The position numbers were made by a program, and so were the translations under genes. Below, piece by piece: positions 30,504 through 40,754 of a DNA stretch of 64,000 bases (position 1 is its first letter; each line of letters opens with the position of its first letter). The DNA comes from Aeromicrobium sp. Root236 (GTDB lineage: Bacteria; Actinomycetota; Actinomycetes; Propionibacteriales; Nocardioidaceae): NCBI RefSeq assembly GCF_001428805.1, contig NZ_LMIS01000001.1:372001-436000 (forward strand), written 5' to 3'. The notes beneath the pieces were generated by a model that did not search any database, was not told the origin of the DNA, and saw only the letters and a program-made list of their open reading frames with translations.

Positions 30504-31559
30504 CTACTTCGGTGGGCGGTTCCGGGTGTCCTTGCTGGGCTGCACCCGCTTGGGCTCGCCCGGCATCTTCGGGTACTCCGGCGGGTACGGCATCTCGACG
30601 GGGTTCGCGTCCCACAGGTCGAGCAACGGCTGCAAGGAGTGGTGGACGTCGTCGATCTCCGCCCACGCGTCGCCGTCGGACGCCAGGCGCGCCGGAACCG
30701 TGTGCAGCGTGAAGACACGGGGATCGTCGAGCGTTGCGAGCTCGTCCCAGGTCACCGGCGTCGACACGGTCGCTCCGGGAGCCGGCCTCAGGCTGTAAGC
30801 CGACGCGATCGTGCGGTCGCGGCAGTTCTGGTTGAAGTCGACGAACACGTTGTCCTCGCGCTCCTCCTTCCACCACGCGGTCGTGACGCCGTGCGTACGC
30901 TTCTCGAGCTCGCGGGCGAAGGCGATCGCGCCATGGCGTACGTCGGTGAAGGTCCACCTCGGCTCGATGCGTACGTACACGTGGATGCCGCGCTTGCCGC
31001 TGGTCTTGGGGAACGCGCGGATGCCGAGCTCCTCGAACAGCTCACGCGCGACACCGGCGATGCGTACGGCATCCCCGAACGACGCCGAGCCGAACGGGTC
31101 GAGGTCGATCCGCAGCTCATCGGGTCGGTCGTTGTCGTCGCGCCTGGTCGGCCAGGGGTGGAACGTGATGGCGCCCATGTGGGCCGCCCATGCCGCGGTC
31201 GCGATCTCGGTCATGCAGATCTCGTCGGCGACGCGGCCCGACGGGAACAGGATGCGGGTGCTCTCGACGTACGGAGGAGCGCCGCGCATCATGCGCTTCT
31301 GGTAGAACGCGTCGCCGTGGCTGTCGGCGCGCGTGGACATGACCATGCCCTCGCGGACGCCCTTGGGCCAGCGCTCGAGCGCGACGGGCCGGTTGCGGAG
31401 CGCCCGCATGAGCCCGTCCTCCACCGCGACGTAGTACTCCGCGACCATCACCTTGGTGACCTCGGGGGAGAAGTCGGTCGCCTCGTAGATCACCCTGGTC
31501 GGACTCGAGACGCGGACCGCACGCCCGCCGGCCTCGATCTCGACCGCATCGCTCGCCAT
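30504..31559 (-). CDS. Archaeo-eukaryotic primase-like polymerase (LigD Pol / Prim-PolC family)
   Basis: A 351-residue stand-alone polymerase domain of the LigD-Pol family. The catalytic acidic motif is at residues 150-155 (RIDLDP, D152 and D154); FPKTSGKRGIHVYV carries the conserved Ser/Gly/His nucleotide-binding loop. No ligase or nuclease domain is attached. Together with ligC 1.2 kb away it matches the mycobacterial Prim-PolC/LigC module for gap filling and ligation. TAGAGT (minus strand, 31566-31571) ends 6 bases before the ATG. Confidence 0.9.
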   Translation of the reverse strand: MASDAVEIEAGGRAVRVSSPTRVIYEATDFSPEVTKVMVAEYYVAVEDGLMRALRNRPVALERWPKGVREGMVMSTRADSHGDAFYQKRMMRGAPPYVESTRILFPSGRVADEICMTEIATAAWAAHMGAITFHPWPTRRDDNDRPDELRIDLDPFGSASFGDAVRIAGVARELFEELGIRAFPKTSGKRGIHVYVRIEPRWTFTDVRHGAIAFARELEKRTHGVTTAWWKEEREDNVFVDFNQNCRDRTIASAYSLRPAPGATVSTPVTWDELATLDDPRVFTLHTVPARLASDGDAWAEIDDVHHSLQPLLDLWDANPVEMPYPPEYPKMPGEPKRVQPSKDTRNRPPK

Positions 31560-31683
31560 GGAGCCACTCTATGGGCGCAGCGAGTCGGCCGGCGCCCGTC
31601 CACACCGCGCGTCGGGACGGTTCGATCTCCACCGCAGGGTCCACGGATTTTCGTATGGCCGCGGACCCGGCAAGGATGGAGGC

Positions 31684-32982
31684 ATGGGGAAGAACAGTCG
31701 CCAGCGTCGTGACGCCCGTCGGCGAGCTCACGGAACCGCGCCGCGTCCCTCGGCCGGTGCGCCCGACGCCGGCACGGTCACCGAGGCCGATCTGGTCGAG
31801 CTGATCTCGAGGGCCGCCCGCTACGCCTCAGCGGCGCCGAGGGCCGCGGGACCCCGCATCCGGCACCTCAACGACCTGGCGGCCACCGCCGAGAGCGTCC
31901 AGCTCAATCCGGCCAGCCTGGTCGTCGGCGAGGTGCTGTCCCGCATCAGCCGGGCGTGGGAGCACGGCTGGCAGCCTCAGGAGCTCGTCCACGCGGTACG
32001 CCGGCACACGTCCGCGTCCGTGGCGGGATGGGCGGCTCGAGCCGTCCTCGTCGATGCCAGGAGGTCCGACGCGATGCAGCAGGCTCCGGGCGTCTGGCGT
32101 GCCCAGCTCAGCCTCCTCGCCGACCGTCATGACGGCTCGACCACCTTGCTCAGCCCTGACGGTGACGCGTCGGAGGCGCAGTGGGTGGTCGCCCTGGTCG
32201 GGCTCGACTTCCTCCGAGGACTTCCGCGTTCCCAGATGCTCGTCCCGCCGCCCTCGCAGTGGGGACGAGCTCGACGGCCGGCCTCGATGCGTACGAGCGA
32301 GGAGCACGCCAAGACGATCGTCCGGGTGCGCGCGCTGCTGGCCAAGGCCGAGTCGACCGAGTTCGCGCCCGAGGCCGAGGCGCTGACCGCAAAGGCGCAG
32401 GACATCATGACCCGGCACGCGATCGACGAGGCCCTGCTGGCCGACGACGCGGGCGATCCCGTCGACGTGCAGGGCATCAGGGTGCTGATCGATCACCCGT
32501 ACGCGCTGGAGAAGGCCCGGCTGCTCGACGTCGTCTCTCGCGCCAACAGGACCCGAGCGGTGTGGAACGACTTCGCCTCGTCCATGACGCTCCTGGGAGT
32601 TCCCACCGACCTCGAACAGGTCGAGATGCTGTTCACCTCGGCGCTGGTGCAGGCCACGCGGGCGATGACCCAGGCCGGCCAGGAGGCCAGGCCGAGCGCC
32701 GGTGAGCGATCGTCGTCGTTCCGCAAGGCCTTCCTCAGCGCCTATGCGACGCGCATCGGGGAGCGGCTCACCGAGTCGTCCGCCGAGGCCGCCACCGCCT
32801 ACGGCAGCGACCTCGTGCCCGTGTTCCAGCGGCAGGCCGAGGCGATCGACGAGGAGTTCGAGCGCCTGTTCCCCCACGTCACGAGCGGCTCCCGGCGTGC
32901 GACGTTCGATGCCCGTGGGTGGGACGCGGGCATGCGAGCCGCTGATGCCGCGGTGCTCCCCGCGGGATCCATCGAGGGTTGA
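31684..32982 (+). CDS. DUF2786 domain-containing protein
   Basis: A 432-residue soluble protein. The central part EEHAKTIVRVRALLAKAESTEFAPEAEALTAKAQDIM (in pieces around residues 205-240) is the DUF2786 signature; the function of that domain is unknown. The N-terminus is basic ([17 protein letters not shown]), perhaps nucleic-acid-binding. An AAGGAT word at 31672-31677 has leaderless spacing, and AAGGA could instead act as ribosome site. Confidence 0.85.
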   Translation: MGKNSRQRRDARRRAHGTAPRPSAGAPDAGTVTEADLVELISRAARYASAAPRAAGPRIRHLNDLAATAESVQLNPASLVVGEVLSRISRAWEHGWQPQELVHAVRRHTSASVAGWAARAVLVDARRSDAMQQAPGVWRAQLSLLADRHDGSTTLLSPDGDASEAQWVVALVGLDFLRGLPRSQMLVPPPSQWGRARRPASMRTSEEHAKTIVRVRALLAKAESTEFAPEAEALTAKAQDIMTRHAIDEALLADDAGDPVDVQGIRVLIDHPYALEKARLLDVVSRANRTRAVWNDFASSMTLLGVPTDLEQVEMLFTSALVQATRAMTQAGQEARPSAGERSSSFRKAFLSAYATRIGERLTESSAEAATAYGSDLVPVFQRQAEAIDEEFERLFPHVTSGSRRATFDARGWDAGMRAADAAVLPAGSIEG

Positions 32983-32986
32983 CTCG

Positions 32987-33544
32987 CTAGGAGACGGGGA
33001 CCCGTTCGAGCCTCGGCGCTCCGGCGAGAGGCATCAGGCCGGCGAGCAGCAGTCCGGCCGCCAGGGGGAGCAGGTCGAGGTTCGCTCCGACCGCGGCGAA
33101 GCCGGCGACAACGGCCATCGGAGACCACGCAGGCAACCGATGAGGTTCGTGGATCGCCACGTCGATCATCAGCCCGACCAGTCCGAGGAGGAGCAGCAAG
33201 GGACCGGCGTCGTGCAAGGGACCGGGCAGCGGCAGGAACCCGTCGGCGCCCGGGAACAGGTCGCCCAGCGCCACGCGTACGAACGCCGCCGCGCCGACGA
33301 GGCCCAGGACGGTCATCGTCGTGGTGGCCGATGCGCGGCGGACCGATGGCTCGCGAACCGCGCGCCGGAGGCCGACGATGACGGCGGCGAAGCAGAGGAG
33401 GGCGGCGAGCATGAACGTGTGCCCGACGTTCCAGGCCACGCCCGGGCCGTGCTCGCCGTCGCGCCCGTCGACGTACCGGAAGATGCCGTAGGTCAGGAGG
33501 AAGAGCGGCGCGGCGAGGGCAGCGAACCGGCTGGGGGAGCTCAT
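32987..33544 (-). CDS. Hypothetical multi-pass membrane protein
   Basis: A 185-residue protein with about six hydrophobic segments and few charged residues, starting MSSPSRFAALAAPLFLLTYG. CACGCT (minus strand, 33551-33556) ends 6 bases before ATG 33544. No motif gives a function. Its stop lies 4 bases from the convergent DUF2786 gene. Confidence 0.7.
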   Translation of the reverse strand: MSSPSRFAALAAPLFLLTYGIFRYVDGRDGEHGPGVAWNVGHTFMLAALLCFAAVIVGLRRAVREPSVRRASATTTMTVLGLVGAAAFVRVALGDLFPGADGFLPLPGPLHDAGPLLLLLGLVGLMIDVAIHEPHRLPAWSPMAVVAGFAAVGANLDLLPLAAGLLLAGLMPLAGAPRLERVPVS

Positions 33545-33620
33545 ACGTCCAGCGTGCTGCGGGCAGCTCCAGCGGACCATCGGGATTCGCCCGGGATCGT
33601 CCCTCATCGCACCCTGAGCG

Positions 33621-34106
33621 TCAGTTGACCGCGATCTCCTGCGCGCCGGTCATCCGGAGCAGTTCGTCGTACGTCGTCGAGAACACCGCAGTGGGATGCC
33701 CGGCCGCAGCCCAGATCTCCTCGTACGCCCGCAACGCCGGGTCGAGGAACGTCCGGATCGGCGCCGGGTGCGCGATGGGGGACACGCCTCCGATGACCTG
33801 CCCCGTGTGCTCGCGCACGAACTCCGGCTTCGCGCGCTTCAGCGCCAGCACCCCGATGGCGCCGGCCACCTTCTCGGTGTCGACGCGATGCGCACCCGAC
33901 GTGAGCACCAGCACCGGCTCGCTCTCGCCGGCAGGCGTCGTGGCGGCGAACAACAGGCTGTTGGCGATCGCTCCGACCTCGCACCCGAGGGCCTCTGCCG
34001 CCAGCGCGGCGGTGTGCACCGAGTCAGGCAGGACGACGACCCGCCCGGTGCCGCCGCGCTGGTCGAGCTCAGCCCGGAAGCGGGCGATGGAGGGATGTTC
34101 GGTCAC
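33621..34106 (-). CDS. YbaK/EbsC-type aminoacyl-tRNA deacylase
   Basis: A 161-residue single-domain editing protein. Segments VGAIANSLLFAA, VLTSGAHRVDTEKVA and GGVSPIAHPAPIRTFLD are the YbaK/ProX fold landmarks; the conserved Lys of ALKRAKPEFV is present. Such proteins clear Cys- or Ala-tRNA(Pro) or related misacylated tRNAs in trans. TACGTT (minus strand, 34114-34119) ends 7 bases before GTG 34106. Confidence 0.88.
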   Translation of the reverse strand: MTEHPSIARFRAELDQRGGTGRVVVLPDSVHTAALAAEALGCEVGAIANSLLFAATTPAGESEPVLVLTSGAHRVDTEKVAGAIGVLALKRAKPEFVREHTGQVIGGVSPIAHPAPIRTFLDPALRAYEEIWAAAGHPTAVFSTTYDELLRMTGAQEIAVN

Positions 34107-34168
34107 GATGCGAAACGTATCCTGACCCCGCTCGCGGGCGCGACGCCCCGAACGATAGTTTTTGCGAC

Positions 34169-36298
34169 ATGTTCTCAGCTCTTGGTCGTTTCGTGACCCG
34201 CAACGCATGGTGGGTCGTCCTCGGATGGATCGTGTTCGCCGTTGTCGTGGCCGTCTTCTCACCGAAGCTGACCTCGACCACGGACAACTCCGAGTTCCTC
34301 CCCGGTCACTACGAGTCGATCAAGGCGCTCAACCTGCAGGACAAGGCGTTCCCGTCGCAGACATCGACCGGTGCGATCCTGGTCTTCGAGCGTGAGGACG
34401 GCGGCAAGCTCACCGCCGCCGACAGCGCCGACGTCGAGTCGGTGTCGAAGGCGTTGGACGGCAAGCTCGACAAGGCGTTCACCGGCGTTGCCGTGCAGCC
34501 GCCGTCGGACAACAAGCTCGTCCAGATCGCGGCCGTCGGGCTCGACAAGTCGGCCAGTGGGTTCGACTCGCAGTCGATGGACGCGGTCAAGGACCTCCGG
34601 TCCGACGTGAAGACGCTGCTCAAGGACACCGACCTGCGTGCCGGTGTGACCGGCAACGCCGCGCAGAGCCTCGACTCGCAGGACGCGTCGGAGAAGACCC
34701 TCAGCCTGGTGCTGATCGCCACGATCCTGCTCATCGTGATCTTCCTGGCGCTGGTGTTCCGGAGCGTCATCATCTGCCTGCTCCCGATCGTCACCGTTGC
34801 CGTCGTGTCGACCGTCGCGACCGGCCTGATCGGCACCGCGAACAAGATCTTCGACCTCAAGGCCGACAACTCGATCCAGGCGATCCTGGTGGTCGTGCTG
34901 TTCGGCATCGGTACGGACTACATCCTGTTCCTGCTGTTCCGCTACCGCGAACGACTCCGCTCCGGCGAGGAGCCCAAGGTCGCGATGGTCAACGCGATGG
35001 AACGTGCCGGTGAGGCGATCGCCTCCGCCGGCGGTGCCGTCATCGTGTCGTTCATGGCGCTCGTGCTGTCCAGCCTGAGCATCTTCCGGTCGATCGGTCC
35101 GGCCCTGGCGATCGCCGTCGCGGTCACGCTCGTCGCCGCCCTGACACTGGTACCGGCGGTGGTGTCGCTCCTCGGCCGTGCCCTGTTCTGGCCGTCCAAG
35201 TCGTGGAAGACCGAGCGCGAGGGTGCCCGCTTCACTGCGGTGGGCAAGGCCCTCGGCGCGCACCCGTTGCGCTTCGCGCTGGTGTCGGGCGCTGTCCTGG
35301 CCGCTCTCGCGGTGTTCTCCCTCGGCTTCAAGCCCTCCTTCGACTTCTCGTCGAGCCTGCCGACCGACGCCGAGTCCACAGTCGCGCTCAAGACGCTGCA
35401 GAAGAGCCTGCCCGCGGGCTCGACCGATCCGATCCAGGTGCTCGTCCACTCCAAGGACGGCTCCACGATCGACACGAGCGACATCACCGCGTTCGGCTCG
35501 GAGCTCGCCAAGGCCAAGGGCGTCGCCGTCGTCTCGGAACCACAGATCTCCTCTGACGGCACGGCAGCGATGTTCAACGCCGTCCTCAAGGACGATCCCG
35601 GCTCCGACAAGGCCATCTCGAACGTACGTGGCCCGATCCGCGACCTCGTGCACACGTCCGCCCCGTCCGGCACGGAAGCACTCGTCGGCGGCAGCACGTC
35701 GGTGACCGTTGACATGGACAACGCGATGGCGCGGGACTACTCGATCGTCTTCCCCGTCGCCGCACTCGTGATTCTGTTGATCCTCGCGTTGCTGCTGCGC
35801 AGCCTGGTGGCACCGCTCTACCTGATGGCATCCGTCGGTCTCGGCTTCGGCGCGACGCTCGGTGCCGCGGTGATCCTGTTCCAGCACATCCAGAACGAGA
35901 ACGGGCTGATCTTCCTGCTCCCGATCTACATCTACCTGTTCGTCGTGGCTCTGGGCACGGACTACAACATCTTGATGATCGCCCGCCTGCGCGAGGAGGC
36001 GCGCGAGGGTCGGAGTCCGCGCGACGCGGCGGCTGAGGCCGTACGCCATGCCGGGCCGACCATCGCCGCAGCCGGCGTGATCCTCGCCGGCTCGTTCGCG
36101 ACGTTCATGCTGGGAGGCAACGCGCTCATCACGTCGATGGGATTCGCGCTGTCGTTCGGCATCTTCGTCGCCGCATTCGTCATGGCGATGTTCTTCACGC
36201 CCGCGCTCACGGCCCTTATCGGCCACGCGGCGTGGTGGCCCGGTCACGGTGACGAGACGGCGGAGGAGAAGGCGGTTCGCGTCGACGTACGGGGTTAG
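34169..36298 (+). CDS. MMPL/RND-family membrane transporter
   Basis: A 709-residue RND-type protein with two repeats, each a membrane helix, an extracytoplasmic loop and five further helices. The intramembrane GTDYILFLLFRYRERL and GTDYNILMIARLREEA segments (one per repeat) are the proton-relay landmarks of MMPL transporters. MMPL proteins export lipids or other amphiphiles; the substrate here is unknown. TAGTTT (34156-34161) ends 7 bases before ATG. Divergent from the YbaK gene with 62 bases between. Confidence 0.9.
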   Translation: MFSALGRFVTRNAWWVVLGWIVFAVVVAVFSPKLTSTTDNSEFLPGHYESIKALNLQDKAFPSQTSTGAILVFEREDGGKLTAADSADVESVSKALDGKLDKAFTGVAVQPPSDNKLVQIAAVGLDKSASGFDSQSMDAVKDLRSDVKTLLKDTDLRAGVTGNAAQSLDSQDASEKTLSLVLIATILLIVIFLALVFRSVIICLLPIVTVAVVSTVATGLIGTANKIFDLKADNSIQAILVVVLFGIGTDYILFLLFRYRERLRSGEEPKVAMVNAMERAGEAIASAGGAVIVSFMALVLSSLSIFRSIGPALAIAVAVTLVAALTLVPAVVSLLGRALFWPSKSWKTEREGARFTAVGKALGAHPLRFALVSGAVLAALAVFSLGFKPSFDFSSSLPTDAESTVALKTLQKSLPAGSTDPIQVLVHSKDGSTIDTSDITAFGSELAKAKGVAVVSEPQISSDGTAAMFNAVLKDDPGSDKAISNVRGPIRDLVHTSAPSGTEALVGGSTSVTVDMDNAMARDYSIVFPVAALVILLILALLLRSLVAPLYLMASVGLGFGATLGAAVILFQHIQNENGLIFLLPIYIYLFVVALGTDYNILMIARLREEAREGRSPRDAAAEAVRHAGPTIAAAGVILAGSFATFMLGGNALITSMGFALSFGIFVAAFVMAMFFTPALTALIGHAAWWPGHGDETAEEKAVRVDVRG

Positions 36299-36334
36299 GT
36301 TCACCTTCGTTGATTACGCTTGGTGAATAAAGGC

Positions 36335-36349
36335 ACACTTGTCTTGTGA
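36335..36349 (+). promoter_or_regulatory. SufR-type operator ACACT-N5-TGTGA over the sufR start
   Basis: ACACTTGTCTTGTGA matches the operator form reported, to my recollection, for M. tuberculosis SufR. It runs from inside the CACACT hexamer (36334-36339), which has leaderless -10 spacing, into the sufR GTG (36346), so bound SufR would block its own operon. Confidence 0.65.
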
Positions 36350-37032
36350 AATACACCGGTTCGGATGACGCGTCGGTGGTAGACGACGCTCCGACCCGCG
36401 AGCGAGTCGCCACCACGATCCTCCAGAACGGCCCGTCGACAGCAGCAGACCTCGCGGTCCAGCTGCACCTGACGCCGGCCGCGGTGCGCCGTCACCTCGA
36501 CCAGCTCCTGGCCGACGGCGTCCTCGAGGCGCGCGACCAGCGTGTCACCGGGCAGCGCGGCCGCGGCCGTCCCGCCAAGGTCTTCGTCATCACCGACGCG
36601 GGCCGTGACCACTTCGGTCATGCGTACGACGTGCTCGCCGCGGGGGCGCTCCGCTACCTCGCCGAGACCGGGGGAGACGACGCCGTCATGGAGTTCGCCC
36701 GGCACCGGCTCACCGACATCGAGGCGCGCTACCGCCCGCTGCTCGCCATGGCCGACCCCGACCAGCGCCCCCAGGTGCTCGCCGAGGCCTTGAGCGCCGA
36801 CGGCTACGCCGCGTCGGTCGGCTCCACCCCTGCCGGCACCCAGATGTGCCAGCACCACTGCCCGGTCGCCCACGTGGCCGAGGAGTTCCCCCAGATGTGC
36901 GAGGCCGAGACCGAGATGTTCGCGCGTCTCCTCGGCACCCACGTGCAGCGGCTCGCCACGATCGCCCACGGCGACGGTGTCTGCACGACCCACCTGCCCA
37001 AGAACAACCCAGCAGAGAGGTTGCCCTCATGA
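36346..37032 (+). CDS. sufR: Fe-S sensing repressor SufR
   Basis: A 228-residue ArsR/DeoR-like winged-helix regulator heading the SUF operon. The HTH is at residues 30-60 ([27 protein letters not shown]) with a RGRGRPAK wing. C168, C172, C185 and C213 ([21 protein letters not shown]) are the candidate Fe-S ligands. SufR represses the suf genes when it holds a cluster, so cluster shortage or damage turns the operon on. The stop overlaps the sufB ATG. Confidence 0.93.
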   Translation: MKYTGSDDASVVDDAPTRERVATTILQNGPSTAADLAVQLHLTPAAVRRHLDQLLADGVLEARDQRVTGQRGRGRPAKVFVITDAGRDHFGHAYDVLAAGALRYLAETGGDDAVMEFARHRLTDIEARYRPLLAMADPDQRPQVLAEALSADGYAASVGSTPAGTQMCQHHCPVAHVAEEFPQMCEAETEMFARLLGTHVQRLATIAHGDGVCTTHLPKNNPAERLPS

Positions 37033-38474
37033 CGACCACGTCAGAGACCAACGCACCCAATGCCATCGAGGAGGCCAACCCGGGCCTCAAGGATGTCGGC
37101 CGCTACGAGTTCGGATGGTCCGACAAGACCGACGCCGGCGCCACGGTCCAGCGCGGCCTGAGCGAGGACGTCGTGCGCAACATCTCTGCGCTCAAGTCCG
37201 AGCCGCAGTGGATGCTCGACCTGCGCCTCAAGGGCCTCAAGCTGTTCGGTCGCAAGCCCATGCCGACCTGGGGCGCCGACCTCGGCGGCATCGACTTCGA
37301 CAACATCAAGTACTTCGTGCGGTCCACCGAGAAGCAGGCCGCCACGTGGGACGACCTGCCCGAGGACATCAAGAACACCTACGACCGCCTGGGCATCCCC
37401 GAGGCCGAGAAGCAGCGCCTCGTGTCCGGCGTCGCCGCCCAGTACGAGTCCGAGGTCGTCTACCACTCGATCCGTGAGGATCTCGAGGCCCAGGGCGTCC
37501 TGTTCCTCGACACCGACACGGCGCTCAAGGAGCACCCGGAGATCTTCCAGGAGTACTTCGCCACCGTCATCCCGGTCGGCGACAACAAGTTCTCCGCGCT
37601 CAACTCCGCGGTGTGGTCCGGCGGCTCGTTCATCTACGTGCCCAAGGGCGTCCACGTCGACATCCCGCTGCAGGCCTACTTCCGCATCAACACCGAGAAC
37701 ATGGGCCAGTTCGAGCGCACGCTGATCATCGCCGACGAGGACTCGTACGTGCACTACGTCGAGGGCTGCACGGCGCCGATCTACTCCAGCGACTCGCTGC
37801 ACTCCGCGGTCGTCGAGATCATCGTCAAGAAGGGCGCCCGCGTCCGCTACACGACGATCCAGAACTGGTCCAACAATGTCTACAACCTCGTGACCAAGCG
37901 CGCTGTCTGCGAAGAGGGCGCCACGATGGAGTGGGTCGACGGCAACATCGGCTCCAAGGTCACGATGAAGTACCCGGCCGTCTACCTCATGGGTGAGCAC
38001 GCGCGCGGCGAGACGCTGTCGATCGCGTTCGCCGGCGAGGGCCAGCACCAGGACGCCGGCGCCAAGATGGTCCACGCCGCGCCCAACACGTCGAGCTCGA
38101 TCCTGAGCAAGTCGGTCGCCCGTGGCGGCGGACGTACGTCCTACCGTGGCCTGCTCCAGGTGCTCGAGGGCGCCGAGGGCTCGGCCAGCACGGTCAAGTG
38201 CGACGCGCTGCTGGTCGACCAGATCAGCCGCTCGGACACCTACCCGTACGTCGACGTGCGCGAGGACGACGTGACCCTCGGCCACGAGGCGACCGTCTCC
38301 AAGCTCAGCGACGACCAGCTCTTCTACTTCATGTCCCGCGGCATGGAGGAGGACGAGGCCATGGCGATGATCGTCCGCGGCTTCGTCGAGCCCATCGCGC
38401 GTGAGCTGCCGATGGAGTACGCGCTCGAGCTCAACCGCCTGATCGAACTCCAGATGGAGGGTGCTGTCGGATGA
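37029..38474 (+). CDS. sufB: Fe-S cluster assembly scaffold SufB
   Basis: The main scaffold of the SufBCD complex. 481 residues, starting [17 protein letters not shown] at ATG 37029 inside the sufR stop. Family landmarks include [51 protein letters not shown] and the C-terminal helix ending in [14 protein letters not shown]. No intein interrupts it, unlike the M. tuberculosis protein. Confidence 0.97.
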   Translation: MTTTSETNAPNAIEEANPGLKDVGRYEFGWSDKTDAGATVQRGLSEDVVRNISALKSEPQWMLDLRLKGLKLFGRKPMPTWGADLGGIDFDNIKYFVRSTEKQAATWDDLPEDIKNTYDRLGIPEAEKQRLVSGVAAQYESEVVYHSIREDLEAQGVLFLDTDTALKEHPEIFQEYFATVIPVGDNKFSALNSAVWSGGSFIYVPKGVHVDIPLQAYFRINTENMGQFERTLIIADEDSYVHYVEGCTAPIYSSDSLHSAVVEIIVKKGARVRYTTIQNWSNNVYNLVTKRAVCEEGATMEWVDGNIGSKVTMKYPAVYLMGEHARGETLSIAFAGEGQHQDAGAKMVHAAPNTSSSILSKSVARGGGRTSYRGLLQVLEGAEGSASTVKCDALLVDQISRSDTYPYVDVREDDVTLGHEATVSKLSDDQLFYFMSRGMEEDEAMAMIVRGFVEPIARELPMEYALELNRLIELQMEGAVG

Positions 38475-39670
38475 CGACCTCACTCGAATCTGCTACCGGA
38501 GAGGCAATCCAAGACTTGTCCACCAGTCTCGAATTGAGTCCGGTCGAATCGCACTTGCACCCCGAGGGGTCCTTCGACGTCGCCGACCACCCGGTCCCGA
38601 CCGGCATGGAGGAGATCTGGCGATTCACCCCGCTCAAGCGCCTCCGTGGCCTGCACCAGGACACCCCGCTCGACGGCTCCGCCTTCAAGGTCGAGGTCGA
38701 CGCCGCTGAAGGCGTCACCGCGGTCTCCGTGCCCGTCGGCGACTCCGCCCGTGGCGCATCGGGCTACGTGCCCGTCGACCGCGTGTCGGCCCGCGCCTGG
38801 GAGGCCGCGCAGTCGGTCTTCGAGGTGACGATCCCCGCCAACACGGTCGTCGAGGAACCCACCACGATCCGCCTGCACGGCGAGAGCCTCGACAAGGCCG
38901 CGGCCGGGCACCTGCTCGTACGCGCCGGCCAGTTCTCCAAGGCCGTCGTCGTCGTCGACTACGACGGCTCGGCGACGTGGGCCGAGAACATCGAGGTCGT
39001 GCTCGAGGACGGTGCCCAGCTGACGTTCGTCACGATCCAGGACTGGAACGACGACAGCGTCCACGTGGTCACCCAGCACGCCCGGGTCGGACGCGACGCC
39101 GAGCTCCGCCACATCGCGGTCTCGCTCGGCGGCGACGTCGTACGCGCCAGCACCTCGGCCGACTACCTCGGCACCGGCGGCAGCGTCGAGATGCTCGGCG
39201 TCTACTTCGCCGACGCCGGCCAGCACATCGAGCACCGCCTGTTCGTCGACCACACGGCGCCGCGCACCAAGAGCAACGTCGAGTACAAGGGCGCGCTCCA
39301 GGGCAAGGACGCCCACACGGTCTGGATCGGCAACGTCCTGATCCGCAAGGAGGCCCAGGGCATCCTGACGTACGAGAGCAACGACAACCTCGTGCTGACC
39401 GACGGTGCGACCGCCGACTCCGTGCCCAACCTCGAGATCGAGACCGGCGACATCGAGGGTGCGGGTCACGCGTCCACGACCGGCCGCTTCGACGACGAGC
39501 ACCTGTTCTACCTGCAGAGCCGCGGCATCGCCGAGGAAGAGGCCCGCCGACTCGTCGTGCACGGCTTCTTCAACGACATCATCCGCCGCATCGGCGTGCC
39601 GTCCCTGCAGGAGCGCCTGGTCGCCTCCATCGAGGAGGAGCTGGCCGAGCACGTAGGACGCATCTCATGA
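38471..39670 (+). CDS. sufD: Fe-S cluster assembly protein SufD
   Basis: Partner of SufB in the SufBC2D complex. 399 residues with a divergent N-terminus and the beta-helix core; [18 protein letters not shown], the [20 protein letters not shown] segment and the closing [12 protein letters not shown] are characteristic. ATG overlaps the sufB stop and the sufD stop overlaps the following ATG. Confidence 0.96.
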   Translation: MTTSLESATGEAIQDLSTSLELSPVESHLHPEGSFDVADHPVPTGMEEIWRFTPLKRLRGLHQDTPLDGSAFKVEVDAAEGVTAVSVPVGDSARGASGYVPVDRVSARAWEAAQSVFEVTIPANTVVEEPTTIRLHGESLDKAAAGHLLVRAGQFSKAVVVVDYDGSATWAENIEVVLEDGAQLTFVTIQDWNDDSVHVVTQHARVGRDAELRHIAVSLGGDVVRASTSADYLGTGGSVEMLGVYFADAGQHIEHRLFVDHTAPRTKSNVEYKGALQGKDAHTVWIGNVLIRKEAQGILTYESNDNLVLTDGATADSVPNLEIETGDIEGAGHASTTGRFDDEHLFYLQSRGIAEEEARRLVVHGFFNDIIRRIGVPSLQERLVASIEEELAEHVGRIS

Positions 39671-39984
39671 CCTTCGTGGCCGCCGCCGCACTGGCGGACG
39701 TACCCCAGGGGGGAGTGCTCGCCGTCGAGGTCGACGGCGAGGAGATTGCGCTGCTGCGTGACGGCGACGACGTCTACGCGCTGCGCGACGAGTGCTCGCA
39801 CGCGTCGATCCCGCTGTCGGAGGGTGAGGTCGAGGGCTGCGAGATCGAGTGCTGGCTGCACGGCTCGCGCTTCGACGCCCGCACCGGCAAGCCGGTCAAC
39901 CTCCCCGCCACCGAACCCGTACCCACCTACCCCACCCAGATCGAGGGCGACACCGTCATGGTCGACCTCTCACCCAGGAGCTGA
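39667..39984 (+). CDS. Rieske-type ferredoxin of the SUF operon
   Basis: A 105-residue Rieske [2Fe-2S] protein with the ligand pairs CSH (residues about 44-46) and CWLH (about 62-65). It lies between sufD and sufC, the usual actinobacterial position, and probably gives electrons to the SUF machinery. The ATG overlaps the sufD stop (ATGA). Confidence 0.94.
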   Translation: MTFVAAAALADVPQGGVLAVEVDGEEIALLRDGDDVYALRDECSHASIPLSEGEVEGCEIECWLHGSRFDARTGKPVNLPATEPVPTYPTQIEGDTVMVDLSPRS

Positions 39985-39989
39985 AGCAC

Positions 39990-40750
<761 letters not shown>

Positions 40751-40754
<4 letters not shown>

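Noticed and set aside
34259..36304. A 681-codon antisense frame over the MMPL gene
   Set aside because: Its product is Arg/Asp/His-rich with no motif, while the plus strand carries a complete transporter with the expected helices.
37029..38474. An intein in SufB, as in M. tuberculosis
   Set aside because: The 481-residue protein is continuous across all SufB motifs and has no intein blocks.
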